Of a stretch of DNA of 64,000 nucleotides, positions 7,960-17,800 are shown piece by piece. How positions within the stretch are numbered: position 1 is the stretch's first letter; every line of letters begins with the position of its first letter. Under the pieces are notes generated by a model. It was not told where the DNA came from and ran no database searches. It saw nothing but the letters and a program-made list of their open reading frames with translations. This DNA comes from UBA2883 sp964017965. Its GTDB lineage: Bacteria > Cyanobacteriota > Vampirovibrionia > Gastranaerophilales > Gastranaerophilaceae. The translations under genes and the position numbers were made by a program. Location: contig CAXHNV010000002.1 of assembly GCA_964017965.1 (NCBI GenBank), forward strand, positions 62,001 through 126,000. The letters run 5' to 3'.

Positions 7960-9219
7960 ATGGCAAATATTGATTATAAATCAGTTTTAAAATGTATTTC
8001 GACCCTGTTCAATATTAATTTGAACAGTGAAGAGGGTGAGAGCGTTGTTTTTGAACGTTTGGCTCAGGTTATTGAGTTTGATTATGCGGGAATATATTTT
8101 TTAAACCCTGAATCTGCCCAGTTGAAATACTCTTCAACCACAAGCGAAATTAATTCGATTTTTAAGTTGTCTTCGGATGATAAAAAAAACTTGTATTCGG
8201 CAGAAGGTCTGGTTTTTAACGGTAGTTCAAGATTAGCAAAGGTTTTGGAACTCGGGTTTTATAAATCATTTGTTTTGGAAAAACTCATTGTGGGACAGAC
8301 TGTTTACGGGTTTATTTTGTTAGCTTCTAGGCAGCCAAAGTTTTATGACGATGATTCAAGTGTTGTTTTAAATGCGTGTGCAAAGATTTTAGCATATGTT
8401 ATTAAAGATGTGGAGCTTTCGAATGTTTTTAAGCTACAGTTGAAAGCATTGAAAGACGGTATTGTTGAGAAGAACAATGCATATAAGATGATAAAAGAAC
8501 AGAACGAAAAAATCCTTGAATCCGAGAAGATTAAAATGGAGTTTCTGGCAAATGTTTCACACGAATTGAGAACACCTTTGAATGCAATATTGGGGTTTTC
8601 TGAGATATTATCTACCGGTGTGCACGGTGATTTGAACGATAAGCAGCAAGAGTTTATATCTGATATCAGGGTATCCGGGTTACATTTGCTGGGTATGGTG
8701 AACGAAATACTTGATATGTCAAAGATAGAATCTAATACTGTCAAACTAGTTTGTACGGAGTTCTTTATTACACGTGCATTGACAGAAGTTGTGAATATTT
8801 TGAAACCGCTTGCCAAACAAAAAAATGTTAGGTTGATAATTGATTACGAAGAAGACTTTGAGGTGTATGCCGATTATCAAAAGTTACAACAGATTTTATA
8901 TAATCTTGTGAGTAACGCTATCAAATACAGTCCGAGTGACGATGAAGTTGTTATAACTGCTGAAAAGGCTAAGAAAGAGTTTGTTTTAAAAGTTCATGAT
9001 AACGGAATCGGGATAGATGAAAAGTATCACGGCAAGATTTTTGCAAAGTTTGTACAGCTGGACAGCGCTTATACAAAGAAAGAAAGTTCAACGGGATTGG
9101 GTCTTACTATAACAAAAGAATTAACAGAGCTGCACGGCGGCAAGGTTTCTGTCGTTAGTGAAGTCAATAACGGTTCAACGTTTATAGTTAGTATCCCTCT
9201 AAAAAAACAAAAGGTGTAG
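7960..9219 (+). CDS. GAF-like sensor histidine kinase
   Basis: The 419-residue protein has an N-terminal GAF-like sensing domain (about 20-150). A coiled linker leads to the HisKA domain with phospho-acceptor H201 in NVSHELRTPLNAILGFSE. The HATPase domain has the N-box LYNLVSNAIKYSP, the G1 box DNGIGID and the G2 box STGLGLTITKELTELHGG. There are no membrane helices, so it should be a soluble cytoplasmic sensor. It starts 3 nt after nadC stops, so it is probably in the NAD operon. No response regulator is adjacent; the two near 1872-3169 are candidate partners by proximity only. Confidence 0.92.
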   Translation: MANIDYKSVLKCISTLFNINLNSEEGESVVFERLAQVIEFDYAGIYFLNPESAQLKYSSTTSEINSIFKLSSDDKKNLYSAEGLVFNGSSRLAKVLELGFYKSFVLEKLIVGQTVYGFILLASRQPKFYDDDSSVVLNACAKILAYVIKDVELSNVFKLQLKALKDGIVEKNNAYKMIKEQNEKILESEKIKMEFLANVSHELRTPLNAILGFSEILSTGVHGDLNDKQQEFISDIRVSGLHLLGMVNEILDMSKIESNTVKLVCTEFFITRALTEVVNILKPLAKQKNVRLIIDYEEDFEVYADYQKLQQILYNLVSNAIKYSPSDDEVVITAEKAKKEFVLKVHDNGIGIDEKYHGKIFAKFVQLDSAYTKKESSTGLGLTITKELTELHGGKVSVVSEVNNGSTFIVSIPLKKQKV

Positions 9220-9234
9220 TTAAAACTACACCTT
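9201..9234 (-). terminator. Rho-independent terminator shared by convergent genes
   Basis: A perfect 10-bp stem (AAGGTGTAGT at 9211-9220, ACTACACCTT at 9225-9234) has a 4-nt loop. On the minus strand it is followed by TTGTTTTTTT, a good terminator for the gene ending at 9248. The hairpin contains the kinase stop codon, so it may also stop plus-strand transcription, though there is no strong U-run on that side. Confidence 0.8.
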
Positions 9235-9247
9235 ATTAACTGTGTTT

Positions 9248-11206
9248 TTATTTTGAATTATGTTTCATTTGGTTGAATGTATCAGTGTTATTAGTTTTCA
9301 ACACTGAGTAATCTATTTTGTTAGCTTGCATAGCTTCAACATTTGCAGTTGCAAGAGCTTTTTGTTTTTGTCTTTTAGCTGTTTGAGCGTATACTATTCT
9401 TGGAAGAACTATACCCAAGAAAGCAGGTACTAACGCGATTGTTGCTGCACAAGAAGTGATAGAGTTCAATGTTCTTGCACGTTTAACGATTTTGTTAGCG
9501 TGACCTTTTTTAGCAGGTTTCAACAAATCGATAAGTTTGTTAGCGAATTCTTCGCTTGAAGCTGCAAGGTCCATAATAGTTTTGTTAGCAGCTTTTCTGT
9601 CTTTGCTCTTAGCCAACTCTTTCAAATTAAGACCGTGGTCTTGGAATACAGTTTTACCGTCTTCCATTGTATTGAATATTTTAGCTAAGCTGCCGTTGTT
9701 TTTATCGATATAAGTTGAGAAAGTAGACAATTTTTCTTTTGAATCAACTTTGCTGTAGATAGCGTTCAAATCTTTAAGGCTGTATGGGTTTATACCGCTA
9801 ACAGGATTAATAAAGTCAATGAATTTTTTGAAACCTTTAAGTTTTTGTTCAGGGTGGTTTTGAAGAACGTAACCTGAGCCGTTTTCATAGCTGCTTACAA
9901 GAGCTTTAGAAATCATTGGTACGCCAAATGTAACAGCAGCAGTTGAAGTGATATCTCTTGTTAAGATTTCAGGAATTTCTGAGTAATCTTTCTTTTTAGT
10001 GTTAGGATCTTCCGGAGCTCTTTTTACAGCAGTATGGATACGAGGACCAAGCAACCCGCCAGTTGCCAAAACTGTCATAAGAGCCGGAGTGAAGTTATTA
10101 CCGTTAAATTCAAGGTTACGAGCTAAGGCATCAAATTTACCTGTGAAAGAAACTTTGTTTCCGTTATTATTAGGTTTTTGAGCTGCATTATTGTTAGCAG
10201 GAGCTTGAGCCGGTTTATTAGCTGCAGCCTGTGTTTCGTTATTAGGAAGTGCTCCCGGAGGAACAGGGTTGATTAGGCTGTAAAGTTTAGGAACGGTAGA
10301 AACAGCACCGATAGCAGAAAGAGCTGCTGCGATGTTTGTAATACCACGTTTTACAAGGTTTGCATTTGTTTGTTTTTTAGTATAATCAACAGTTACGTCA
10401 GCAATTTGTTTGTTTTTCAATGTGTCTTGAGCATAACCTCTAAGACCGTCTACGAAAGAGCCGGTTGAGTATGTTTGACCGTCAAACTTAACTTTATTAA
10501 CCATAGAGTATTCAGAGCTGTTAGAAGTATGGTAATCGTTGAACATTTCAACAATTTTAGCTTGTTGTCTTTTAACGGCTTTTTTTCTAAGTTTTGATTT
10601 ACCTGCACGTGCAGAATATGTATCTAATTTTTCAATTTCTTGAACGGCTTTGTTTATGAAGTTAGTTTCAGCGGCTTTATCAGCAGCGGCGGTTGTAGCT
10701 TGAACAGCTTTTGCAACACTATCTTTGTAGAAAGATGATTTTAGTGCGCCGGTTGAAGCGTGAGAACCGTTTTCAACTGTCTTTGTTAAAGTATTACCCA
10801 ATCTTTTGATAAGAGATGAGTTAGTGAAAGTTGATTTACCAACGAATTTCTTAGCACCGAGCAATACAAGCATAGGAGCAAACATCAAGAATGGACCTGA
10901 GAGTCCTTCTCTTAGGAATACTTCAGCACCTTCTTTAAGGTTCATATTTTTAAGGCTAAATTTTTTCTTTTTATCATCATCGGTTTTTTCGATACCACGA
11001 TTAAGACCTTCCCATGTTCTTGGAACAGTCATACCGATAGTATCTTGAACGATGAAAGAAGTTGCAAACCCGCCATTTTCAATACCTTGCATAATTGCGC
11101 CAGGCAAATCAGCTAAACCCTTAAAGTTAGTGTTAACATTACGGTTATTATTTTTCAATTGTTTGTTGTCGTAGTTTGCTGTTGAGTTAATTGAATTTAC
11201 TTTCAA
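9248..11206 (-). CDS. Large NFKG-tagged protein with putative membrane segments, unknown function
   Basis: This 652-residue protein is not recognised. The start codon is TTG at 11206 with AGAAGG about 9 nt upstream. The N-terminus is Asn/Ser-rich and ends in TNFKG (residues 26-30), a short signature resembling PSFKS in the metallophosphatase at 32117. Hydrophobic segments include SGPFLMFAPMLVLLG near 100-115, an Ala/Ile-rich stretch near 285-305, and TIALVPAFLGIVLPRIVY near the C-terminus. A Pro/Asn/Ala-rich linker (about 315-350) is followed by VSFTGK and LEFNGNNF, looking like a second tag followed by a second hydrophobic domain. The rest is lysine-rich helix. It may be a two-unit envelope protein. 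No enzyme motif is visible. Confidence 0.85.
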   Translation of the reverse strand: MKVNSINSTANYDNKQLKNNNRNVNTNFKGLADLPGAIMQGIENGGFATSFIVQDTIGMTVPRTWEGLNRGIEKTDDDKKKKFSLKNMNLKEGAEVFLREGLSGPFLMFAPMLVLLGAKKFVGKSTFTNSSLIKRLGNTLTKTVENGSHASTGALKSSFYKDSVAKAVQATTAAADKAAETNFINKAVQEIEKLDTYSARAGKSKLRKKAVKRQQAKIVEMFNDYHTSNSSEYSMVNKVKFDGQTYSTGSFVDGLRGYAQDTLKNKQIADVTVDYTKKQTNANLVKRGITNIAAALSAIGAVSTVPKLYSLINPVPPGALPNNETQAAANKPAQAPANNNAAQKPNNNGNKVSFTGKFDALARNLEFNGNNFTPALMTVLATGGLLGPRIHTAVKRAPEDPNTKKKDYSEIPEILTRDITSTAAVTFGVPMISKALVSSYENGSGYVLQNHPEQKLKGFKKFIDFINPVSGINPYSLKDLNAIYSKVDSKEKLSTFSTYIDKNNGSLAKIFNTMEDGKTVFQDHGLNLKELAKSKDRKAANKTIMDLAASSEEFANKLIDLLKPAKKGHANKIVKRARTLNSITSCAATIALVPAFLGIVLPRIVYAQTAKRQKQKALATANVEAMQANKIDYSVLKTNNTDTFNQMKHNSK

Positions 11207-11434
11207 AATTTAAACCTTCTATTAAAATATACACAATAAAATACACAGTTAATATTAAAAAGTTCTGTAAATGTTAAAATTTGCCTTTTTGTTACAAACT
11301 TCTCTGTTTATTGTTACAAAACTCTTATTGATATGACACCCCTTAATTAGTCTTGATTGAACATTTCTGTACATTGTACACTATTTTTCAAGGTTCGACA
11401 AGTGTAAACTTTACAATTGTTAATATGAGGCATG
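11207..11434. other. AT-rich intergenic region with two GTTACAAA motifs
   Basis: The region between the NFKG gene and the small gene has no convincing ORF. It contains TTTTTGTTACAAA at 11286-11298 and TTGTTACAAAAC at 11311-11322. Related TGTAAC/GTTACA motifs occur before or between other genes for predicted surface or coiled-coil proteins (11719, 49119-49141, 50035). It probably holds the promoter of the minus-strand gene, for which I could not fix a clear -35/-10 pair. Confidence 0.45.
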
Positions 11435-11465
11435 AAAAAAGCCTTTGATTATTATTCAAAGGCTT
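11435..11465 (-). terminator. Rho-independent terminator of the small gene
   Basis: Perfect 10-bp arms (AAGCCTTTGA at 11439-11448, TCAAAGGCTT at 11456-11465) enclose a 7-nt loop. On the minus strand six Ts follow directly. It overlaps the stop codon of the 53-residue ORF, which supports that ORF being transcribed. Confidence 0.85.
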
Positions 11466-11625
11466 ATGCTTTTAGGTTGATACAAAGGGCTGTTATTTGT
11501 TGTTCTTCTTGCGGATAAGAAGCTTTCATCCTTTGTAGATTCTTTAAATTTTTAGCGCAACTTGAAATTGCGTCGTCGCTAACTTCTCTTAGCGGCGATG
11601 ATAATAACTTGAAAAATTCTTGCAT
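11464..11625 (-). CDS. Small 53-residue protein, unknown
   Basis: A short ORF starting MQEFFKLLSSPLREVSDD and ending TALCINLKA sits alone in a 620-bp gap. The evidence that it is real is the surrounding signals: a purine-rich ribosome site (GAGAG) about 8 nt upstream of the ATG and a textbook terminator overlapping its stop codon. The product would be a soluble, mostly helical, mildly basic protein with two cysteines. No membrane segment or known motif is seen. It lies antisense to the region upstream of the autotransporter gene, but no regulatory link can be shown. Conservation in relatives would decide whether it is coding or a small RNA. Confidence 0.6.
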   Translation of the reverse strand: MQEFFKLLSSPLREVSDDAISSCAKNLKNLQRMKASYPQEEQQITALCINLKA

Positions 11626-11766
11626 TTATATCGCTCTCTATAATTTATAAATCTTATTTACATATATATAAAGTATATACTTTTAAATTAATTGCCTTTT
11701 TTGTTGCATGATTGTGAAGTTTTGTAACATGCTGTAAATTATATTGTTGAAATTGTTGTAAAAAGG

Positions 11767-11795
11767 TTTAAAAACTTATTTATATGGGCTATAAT
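11767..11795 (+). promoter_or_regulatory. Predicted sigma70-type promoter of the autotransporter gene
   Basis: A -35-like TTTAAA (11767-11772, four matches to TTGACA) and a perfect -10 TATAAT (11790-11795) are 17 bp apart. The start codon is 33 nt downstream of the -10 box. A TTTTGTAAC motif lies at 11720-11728, about 40 bp upstream. Confidence 0.6.
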
Positions 11796-11828
11796 GTTAA
11801 TGAATAGAGTTTTAATTTTGGGGCTATT

Positions 11829-14800
11829 ATGAGAAAGATATATATTTTTTTGTTATGCGTATTTTGGGGTGCATTTAATATTTCGCATGCTGATACTTTT
11901 GTTTCAAAGAAAGGTGTTTTTGGCGGGATAACGTCTGAATTATACGGGCATGTTACTGTGGGTGCGTATAAGGAATTAGATTATTACAAGGTTACCCCTG
12001 TATCTGAAATCCTTAATAATAACGATAGTGCAATTATTACTAGTGGAAAGTTTGTTTATAGCTCTATTAATAGCGTTGGTGATTTGACTGTTAAGTCATC
12101 CAACTTTAATCATGGTTCTTCTGCTTCATCTGGCGGTGCGATTTCTATAAACTCTGTTTTAGAAGACAATTTAACAACGCTTACAAGTAATACTTTTAAT
12201 AACAACAGCGCTACAAACGGCGGAGCTATATATGTTAAAGAAGGTAATGTTGTAATAAACAAGAACACATTTGGTTCTTATGCTAATAATGGTAACCATG
12301 CCACTGAAAATGGTGGAGCTATTTATAACGAGGGTTCAAATACAAGTATTACATCGTCTAAATTCTCTAACAATAGTGCTAAAAATGGCGGTGATATTTA
12401 TAACTCTGGTACATTAACGATAAAAAAATCAACATTTGGTTCAAATCCTAAAAAGATAACTATAAGCAAGAAAACAAAAGTTGTATATGGTGAATCTAAT
12501 GGAGATACAGATATTGTTATACCTGATTTAATGGATAAAAATCTAATACATTATACTGATAAAGGCGTACCATTTTATGCAGGTTCTTATGCTGAAGTTG
12601 GTGGTTCTATATTTAATAGTGAATCAGGTGTTTTGAATGTTTCATCCTCAACTTTTAACCAGAATCGTGCAGAGAAGGGCGGGGCTTTATATAACGCAGG
12701 TACATTAATATCAAATAAGAATACTTTTAAAAATAACAGTGCAACAAATGGCGGAGCTATTTATAATGACGGTTATGCTGAGATAACGAAAAATACCTTT
12801 AAAACTAATAGTGCTGTTTCAGGTGGTGCAATTTATAATGCGGGTGAAGCTAGTATTACGTCTTCAAGTTTTAGCTCAAACAAAGCCGAATCAGGTGCTG
12901 CGATTTTTAACGAGGGTAATGCTAATATTACTTCTTCAAGCTTTTCTAAGAATAATGCTACTTTAGGTGGTGCTGTTTATAATACAGGTAAAACGGAAGT
13001 TTTTGCCGGTAAATTTACATCTAATAAGGCAACGTCAGGTGGTGCGACTTATAACACCGGAACTTATACATCCGATTATAAAACATCTTATTCTTCAAAC
13101 TCTGCAAAAAACGGTGGAGCTATATTCAATAACGGCACAATGACATTAAATTCAGGAAGTTTTTCTAAGAATAGTGCAATAGGTATTGCAACAGAACGTG
13201 ATGTAACATTTGAGAAGAAGGATTACAAGCTTGCTGATATGGACGGCGGTATGGGCGGTGCTATTTATAATGCCCAAGACGGTGTTCTTGATATCAATCG
13301 TTATGAATACCTATCAGGTAAAAAAACAAAGTATTCTAATCCTGTTTTTTCAAGCAATAAAGGATTAAAAGGCGGCGCTATATTTAATGAGGGTACGCTT
13401 GATATTGATTATGCAAATTTTAAGTCTAATAAAGTGACTGCACCGAACCAAAATTCTATTGTTGAAAAGTGTAAGGAACCGGATCAGTTGTATTATTCTC
13501 CGGTTGGCGGAGCTATTTGTAATTCCGGTACTATTCTTTCTGATACCCAGTTTTTAAATGAAAAAAATAATTATGTTTATAATATTGTAAAAGACGGTTA
13601 TATTGGGACTGATACCATAGGTGAACATCAGGTCTTGTATAAAAATACTGAAGCTAAAGACGGGGTAGTATTCACATATAGTACTGATGAAAAAGATGTC
13701 ACTAAATACAATATTATAAAAGAAGAAGAACAGTATATTGTTTTTAACGGAAAATATTATGATACAAGCCTTGTGGATAAATCTGTTGATTATGATAAAT
13801 CAATGCAATTGACCGATACTCAGGTTGTTGTTAATGGCAAGCTTTTGGATTTTGCAGGTTTGACAGCTGTTGAAGGTAAAGATTACGTTGCAGATACAAA
13901 CCTGAATCAGTATAGTATTGTCGTTAACGGATTGGTGTATTCAACAGAGAGCGCTGATTCTCAAAAATTTGTTAACGGCTTAACAAATATCAATGAAGAT
14001 CAATTTGTTTATAATGGTAAGGTCTACGATACTTCTAAAATTGAAAGTAACGGTTACAATTCAGGCGTTTATATAAATTCCGACCAATTATTGTATAATG
14101 GCAAAGTTTATAATATATCTGATTTAAAACCAAAAGATTATGAACAGGGCACACAATTAGAGAGTGATGAACTTGCTTATAACGGAATTGTTTATAAATA
14201 TGTTGAAAAATGGGTTTCAGGTTCTCATGCAACACCAATGGGCGATGGTAAAGTTTATTACCGAACTTCTGCAGTTCTCGTTGATAAAATTTATTCTGGT
14301 GAAACTCCTTCTTATGACAAGGATACAAGAACAGTAGGTTATAACGGTTTATATTATAACGTTATCAGAACCGGTGACAGTAAATTTGAGGATTCTAGTT
14401 ATGTTCAGGTTGAAATTGACGGAAAGTGGTATGAACTTGCACCTGATAATGTTCAGGTAGAGAAGGTTTATGTAGCACCTTCTAACTTGAAAAACGGTCA
14501 AATAGTTGTAGACGGCAAAATATATGACTTTAGTAATAAAGATTTGAAACCTGTTGATTATTTACCTACAACTAATTTACAAACAGGTCAAATAGTTGTA
14601 GACGGCAAGGTTTATACTTGTTTTACAGATGAAAATAAGGATAAAGGTGTTGTTTATATTCCTAACCCTGATAAAGATAAGGGTCAGATTGTTCATGACG
14701 GTTTGATTTATGATATAAACGATGAGAAGTCTGCTACTAAGGGTGAATATTATATCAAGTCAGATATGACTATTACTAATGCTTCGTTCTCATCTAATAC

Positions 14801-17800
14801 AGCAAGTTCAAAAGTTCATTATGAAATTACGGATGATAAAAAAGTTGTTAATTTATCTACAGGCATGGGTGGTGCTATTTATAATTCTTCAGAAGGCCTT
14901 GTAAAAATAACCGATACCAAGTTTAGCAAAAACTCTGCGGCACAAGCAGGTGGTGCTATATATTCTGCAGCACCAAACGGTACCTTAGAAATTGACGGTT
15001 CTACCTTTACTTCAAACTCTGCAAAATCTATTGCAACTACTGTCACTACCGTTACTGACCCTAAGACGAAAAAGGAGTCAAAAGTTACTAAAAAAGAGAA
15101 TGCCGGTGATGGTGGTGCTATCTATACTTTAAGTAAAACTTCTATTAAGAATTCTACGTTTAAATCTAATGTATCATATAGGACAGGCGGTGCAATATTC
15201 TCCGGCGGTGATTTGACAATTGATAATTGTACATTCCAATCGAATAAATCGATGATAGAAGCCGGTGCTATTTATGCGGCGGGTAAAACAAATATTACAA
15301 ATACAACCTTTACTTCTAACACTGCTAATATATATGGCGGAGCGGTTTACGCAGCTGGTGATGTAACTATTTCTGATTCGATATTCAAGTCAAATACTTC
15401 AAAATATCAGGGTGGAGCATTATTTGTATTGGGTGAAGTTGCGCAAAAGAACAATACTTTTACAGGTAACACCGCAGAGGAAGGCGGAGCTGTTTGTGTA
15501 TATTTTTCAGGGAATGCTTGGTTTAGGATTCCGGGTATATTTACTGACGGGGTAGCAAAAGTTGTTGTTGATAACAAGGCTTATGAATATACGGATGTTT
15601 CTGTTGAAGAAAAAGAAGGCTATACAAAAGTTGGACATGTATATTATAAATTAGACGAAAAATCAGTAGAAACATTAGAAGAACCGGTTGAAAACGGAGT
15701 TCAGGTTTCTGACGGGAGTGAATTTATAAATAATACTGCTAAAACAATGGGCGGGGCTATTGTAAATTACGGTAATCTATATCTTAATGGCACTCATTTT
15801 GACAATAATAAAGCACAACAAGGCGGAACGTTGTTTAATAGAGGAACTGCAATTATTCAACAGGTTGTTTTTGAGAATACTAAAAAGAAAATAGCTGCTA
15901 TTGGCGGATATATTGTCAATGTTGGCGAAATAATTGCTATTGGTTCTTCATTTGATAAAGGTTTGGCTTTAGGTGACGGCGGCGCTATTTATAATCAGGC
16001 TGTGTCATTGAATTTGTATAATAATACTTTTGAAAACAATCAAGCAGGTTATAGAGGCGGCGCTATATATCATAGTGCAGGAACTTTGACATCTGCAGAG
16101 AATACTTATAAGAAAAATGTTGCAAGTATTGGCGGTGCTATATTTGCACAAAAAGATGTTAATCTTTCAAAGGATAACTTTGAAGAAAACACTGCTTATT
16201 ATGGCGGAGCTATTTATAGTGTTGTTAATCAAGAATTAGATTCTAACGGAAGACCTGTTGTTGATAAAGACGGGAAACCAAAACCTATTGTTAATGCCGA
16301 ATTAACGATAAATGACACTACATTTACGAAAAATAAAGCTCAGCTATATGCAGGTGCTATTTACACATTAAATACTAATATAACAGGGCATAATGTTACA
16401 TTTGAAAGCAATTCTGCAGGATTATACGGCGGAGCTATTTTGATTGCAGGTGAAAAGGACATTGCGTATATTGACAGTTCTAATTTCAAAGAAAACAAAG
16501 CAAATATGTATGGTGGTGCTATTTATAATGCGGGTACTTTGAATATTAATGTTCCAAAACCTCCAAAGGAAGACTCCGATGATAAAGATAAAGATGAAGA
16601 TAAAGATAAAAAAGAGGCTGTCCAAGAGCCGGAAGTTACTTTTACTACGACATATTTTACTAAGAATTTCTCTGATAACGGCGGGGCTATTTATAATGAC
16701 CCTAAAGGTAAAATTGATTTAAGAGATGTTGTATTTGAGGGTAACTATGTTACTTGTAACGGTGGTGCTATCCATAATGCAGGCTATATTGATATCACTG
16801 ACAGCAAATTTATTGGTAACTATGCTTATATCAAATCAAAAGAAAACAAGGGCGGTGCTATATATAACAATTTAAACGAAAAAGGCGATGCTTATTTGAA
16901 GGCTGTAAATACTATCTTTACAGGTAATTATGCTGATTGGGGAGGAGCTATTTATAATGTTGCGACACTCACTTTAAAAGATTGTATTGTCGGGGTTTGT
17001 GAAGGATATGAAGAAGGCAACCATGCAAAGACTGGTGGTGCTATCTGGAATAGTGGTATTGTTAACCTTGATAATACTGTATTAAATGGCAACTATGCAA
17101 CAAATAATGGTGGAGCTATTTATAACTCAGGTACTGTTAATAGTATAGGCGCTGAGTATGGCAAGAATAATGCAAATAACGGTGGTGCTATTTATAATTC
17201 AGCTACCTTGTTTATAAATACTATAGCAGATGAGACTGATAGTTCAGGTATATTTGATTTGAAGAAAACTGTGTTTGAAAATAACACTGCAACGACTAAC
17301 GGTGGTGCTATATTTAACTCTTATGTGCTTGAAATTGGTATAAATAATAAGTCTAATGAAACTCTTGTTAATCTTTATGATTACAATGAAGAGAATCAAA
17401 TAGCTTTATTCTCTTCTAATACAGCTAAAAACGGCGGTGCTATTTATAGTTCAAATACTATTTATATGGGTAATGCAGCGTTTGTTGGTAACAAAGCGGA
17501 AGGCGGCTCCGGTGGCGCTATTTATAATACGTCTTATATTTTAGCTTCAAACACTTTGTTTGACGGAAACAGTGCAACAAATAACGGTGGTGCGATTTAT
17601 AGTAATTCTACTAATAATGTTTATATAAGAAACAGCAGATTTACTAACAATCAGGCGAATAACGGCGGAGCTATTTATTCAAAAACTCTTAAGTTTTATG
17701 ATGATGATAACAAAAATAAACCTTTATCAATAGGTAACACTAATTTTGGTATGTATGATTCTACTACAGGTACTGTTAGCGGAGGTAACCATGCCGTTAA

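Noticed and set aside
11207..11828. Insertion sequence or transposon in the large gap beside the adhesin
   Set aside because: No transposase frame or terminal inverted repeats with target duplication were seen. The gap holds a small gene, a terminator and a promoter.
14035..14328. Antisense open frame inside the autotransporter gene
   Set aside because: It lies within the repeat region, has biased composition expected from the sense codons and no ribosome site. It is a shadow of the real gene.
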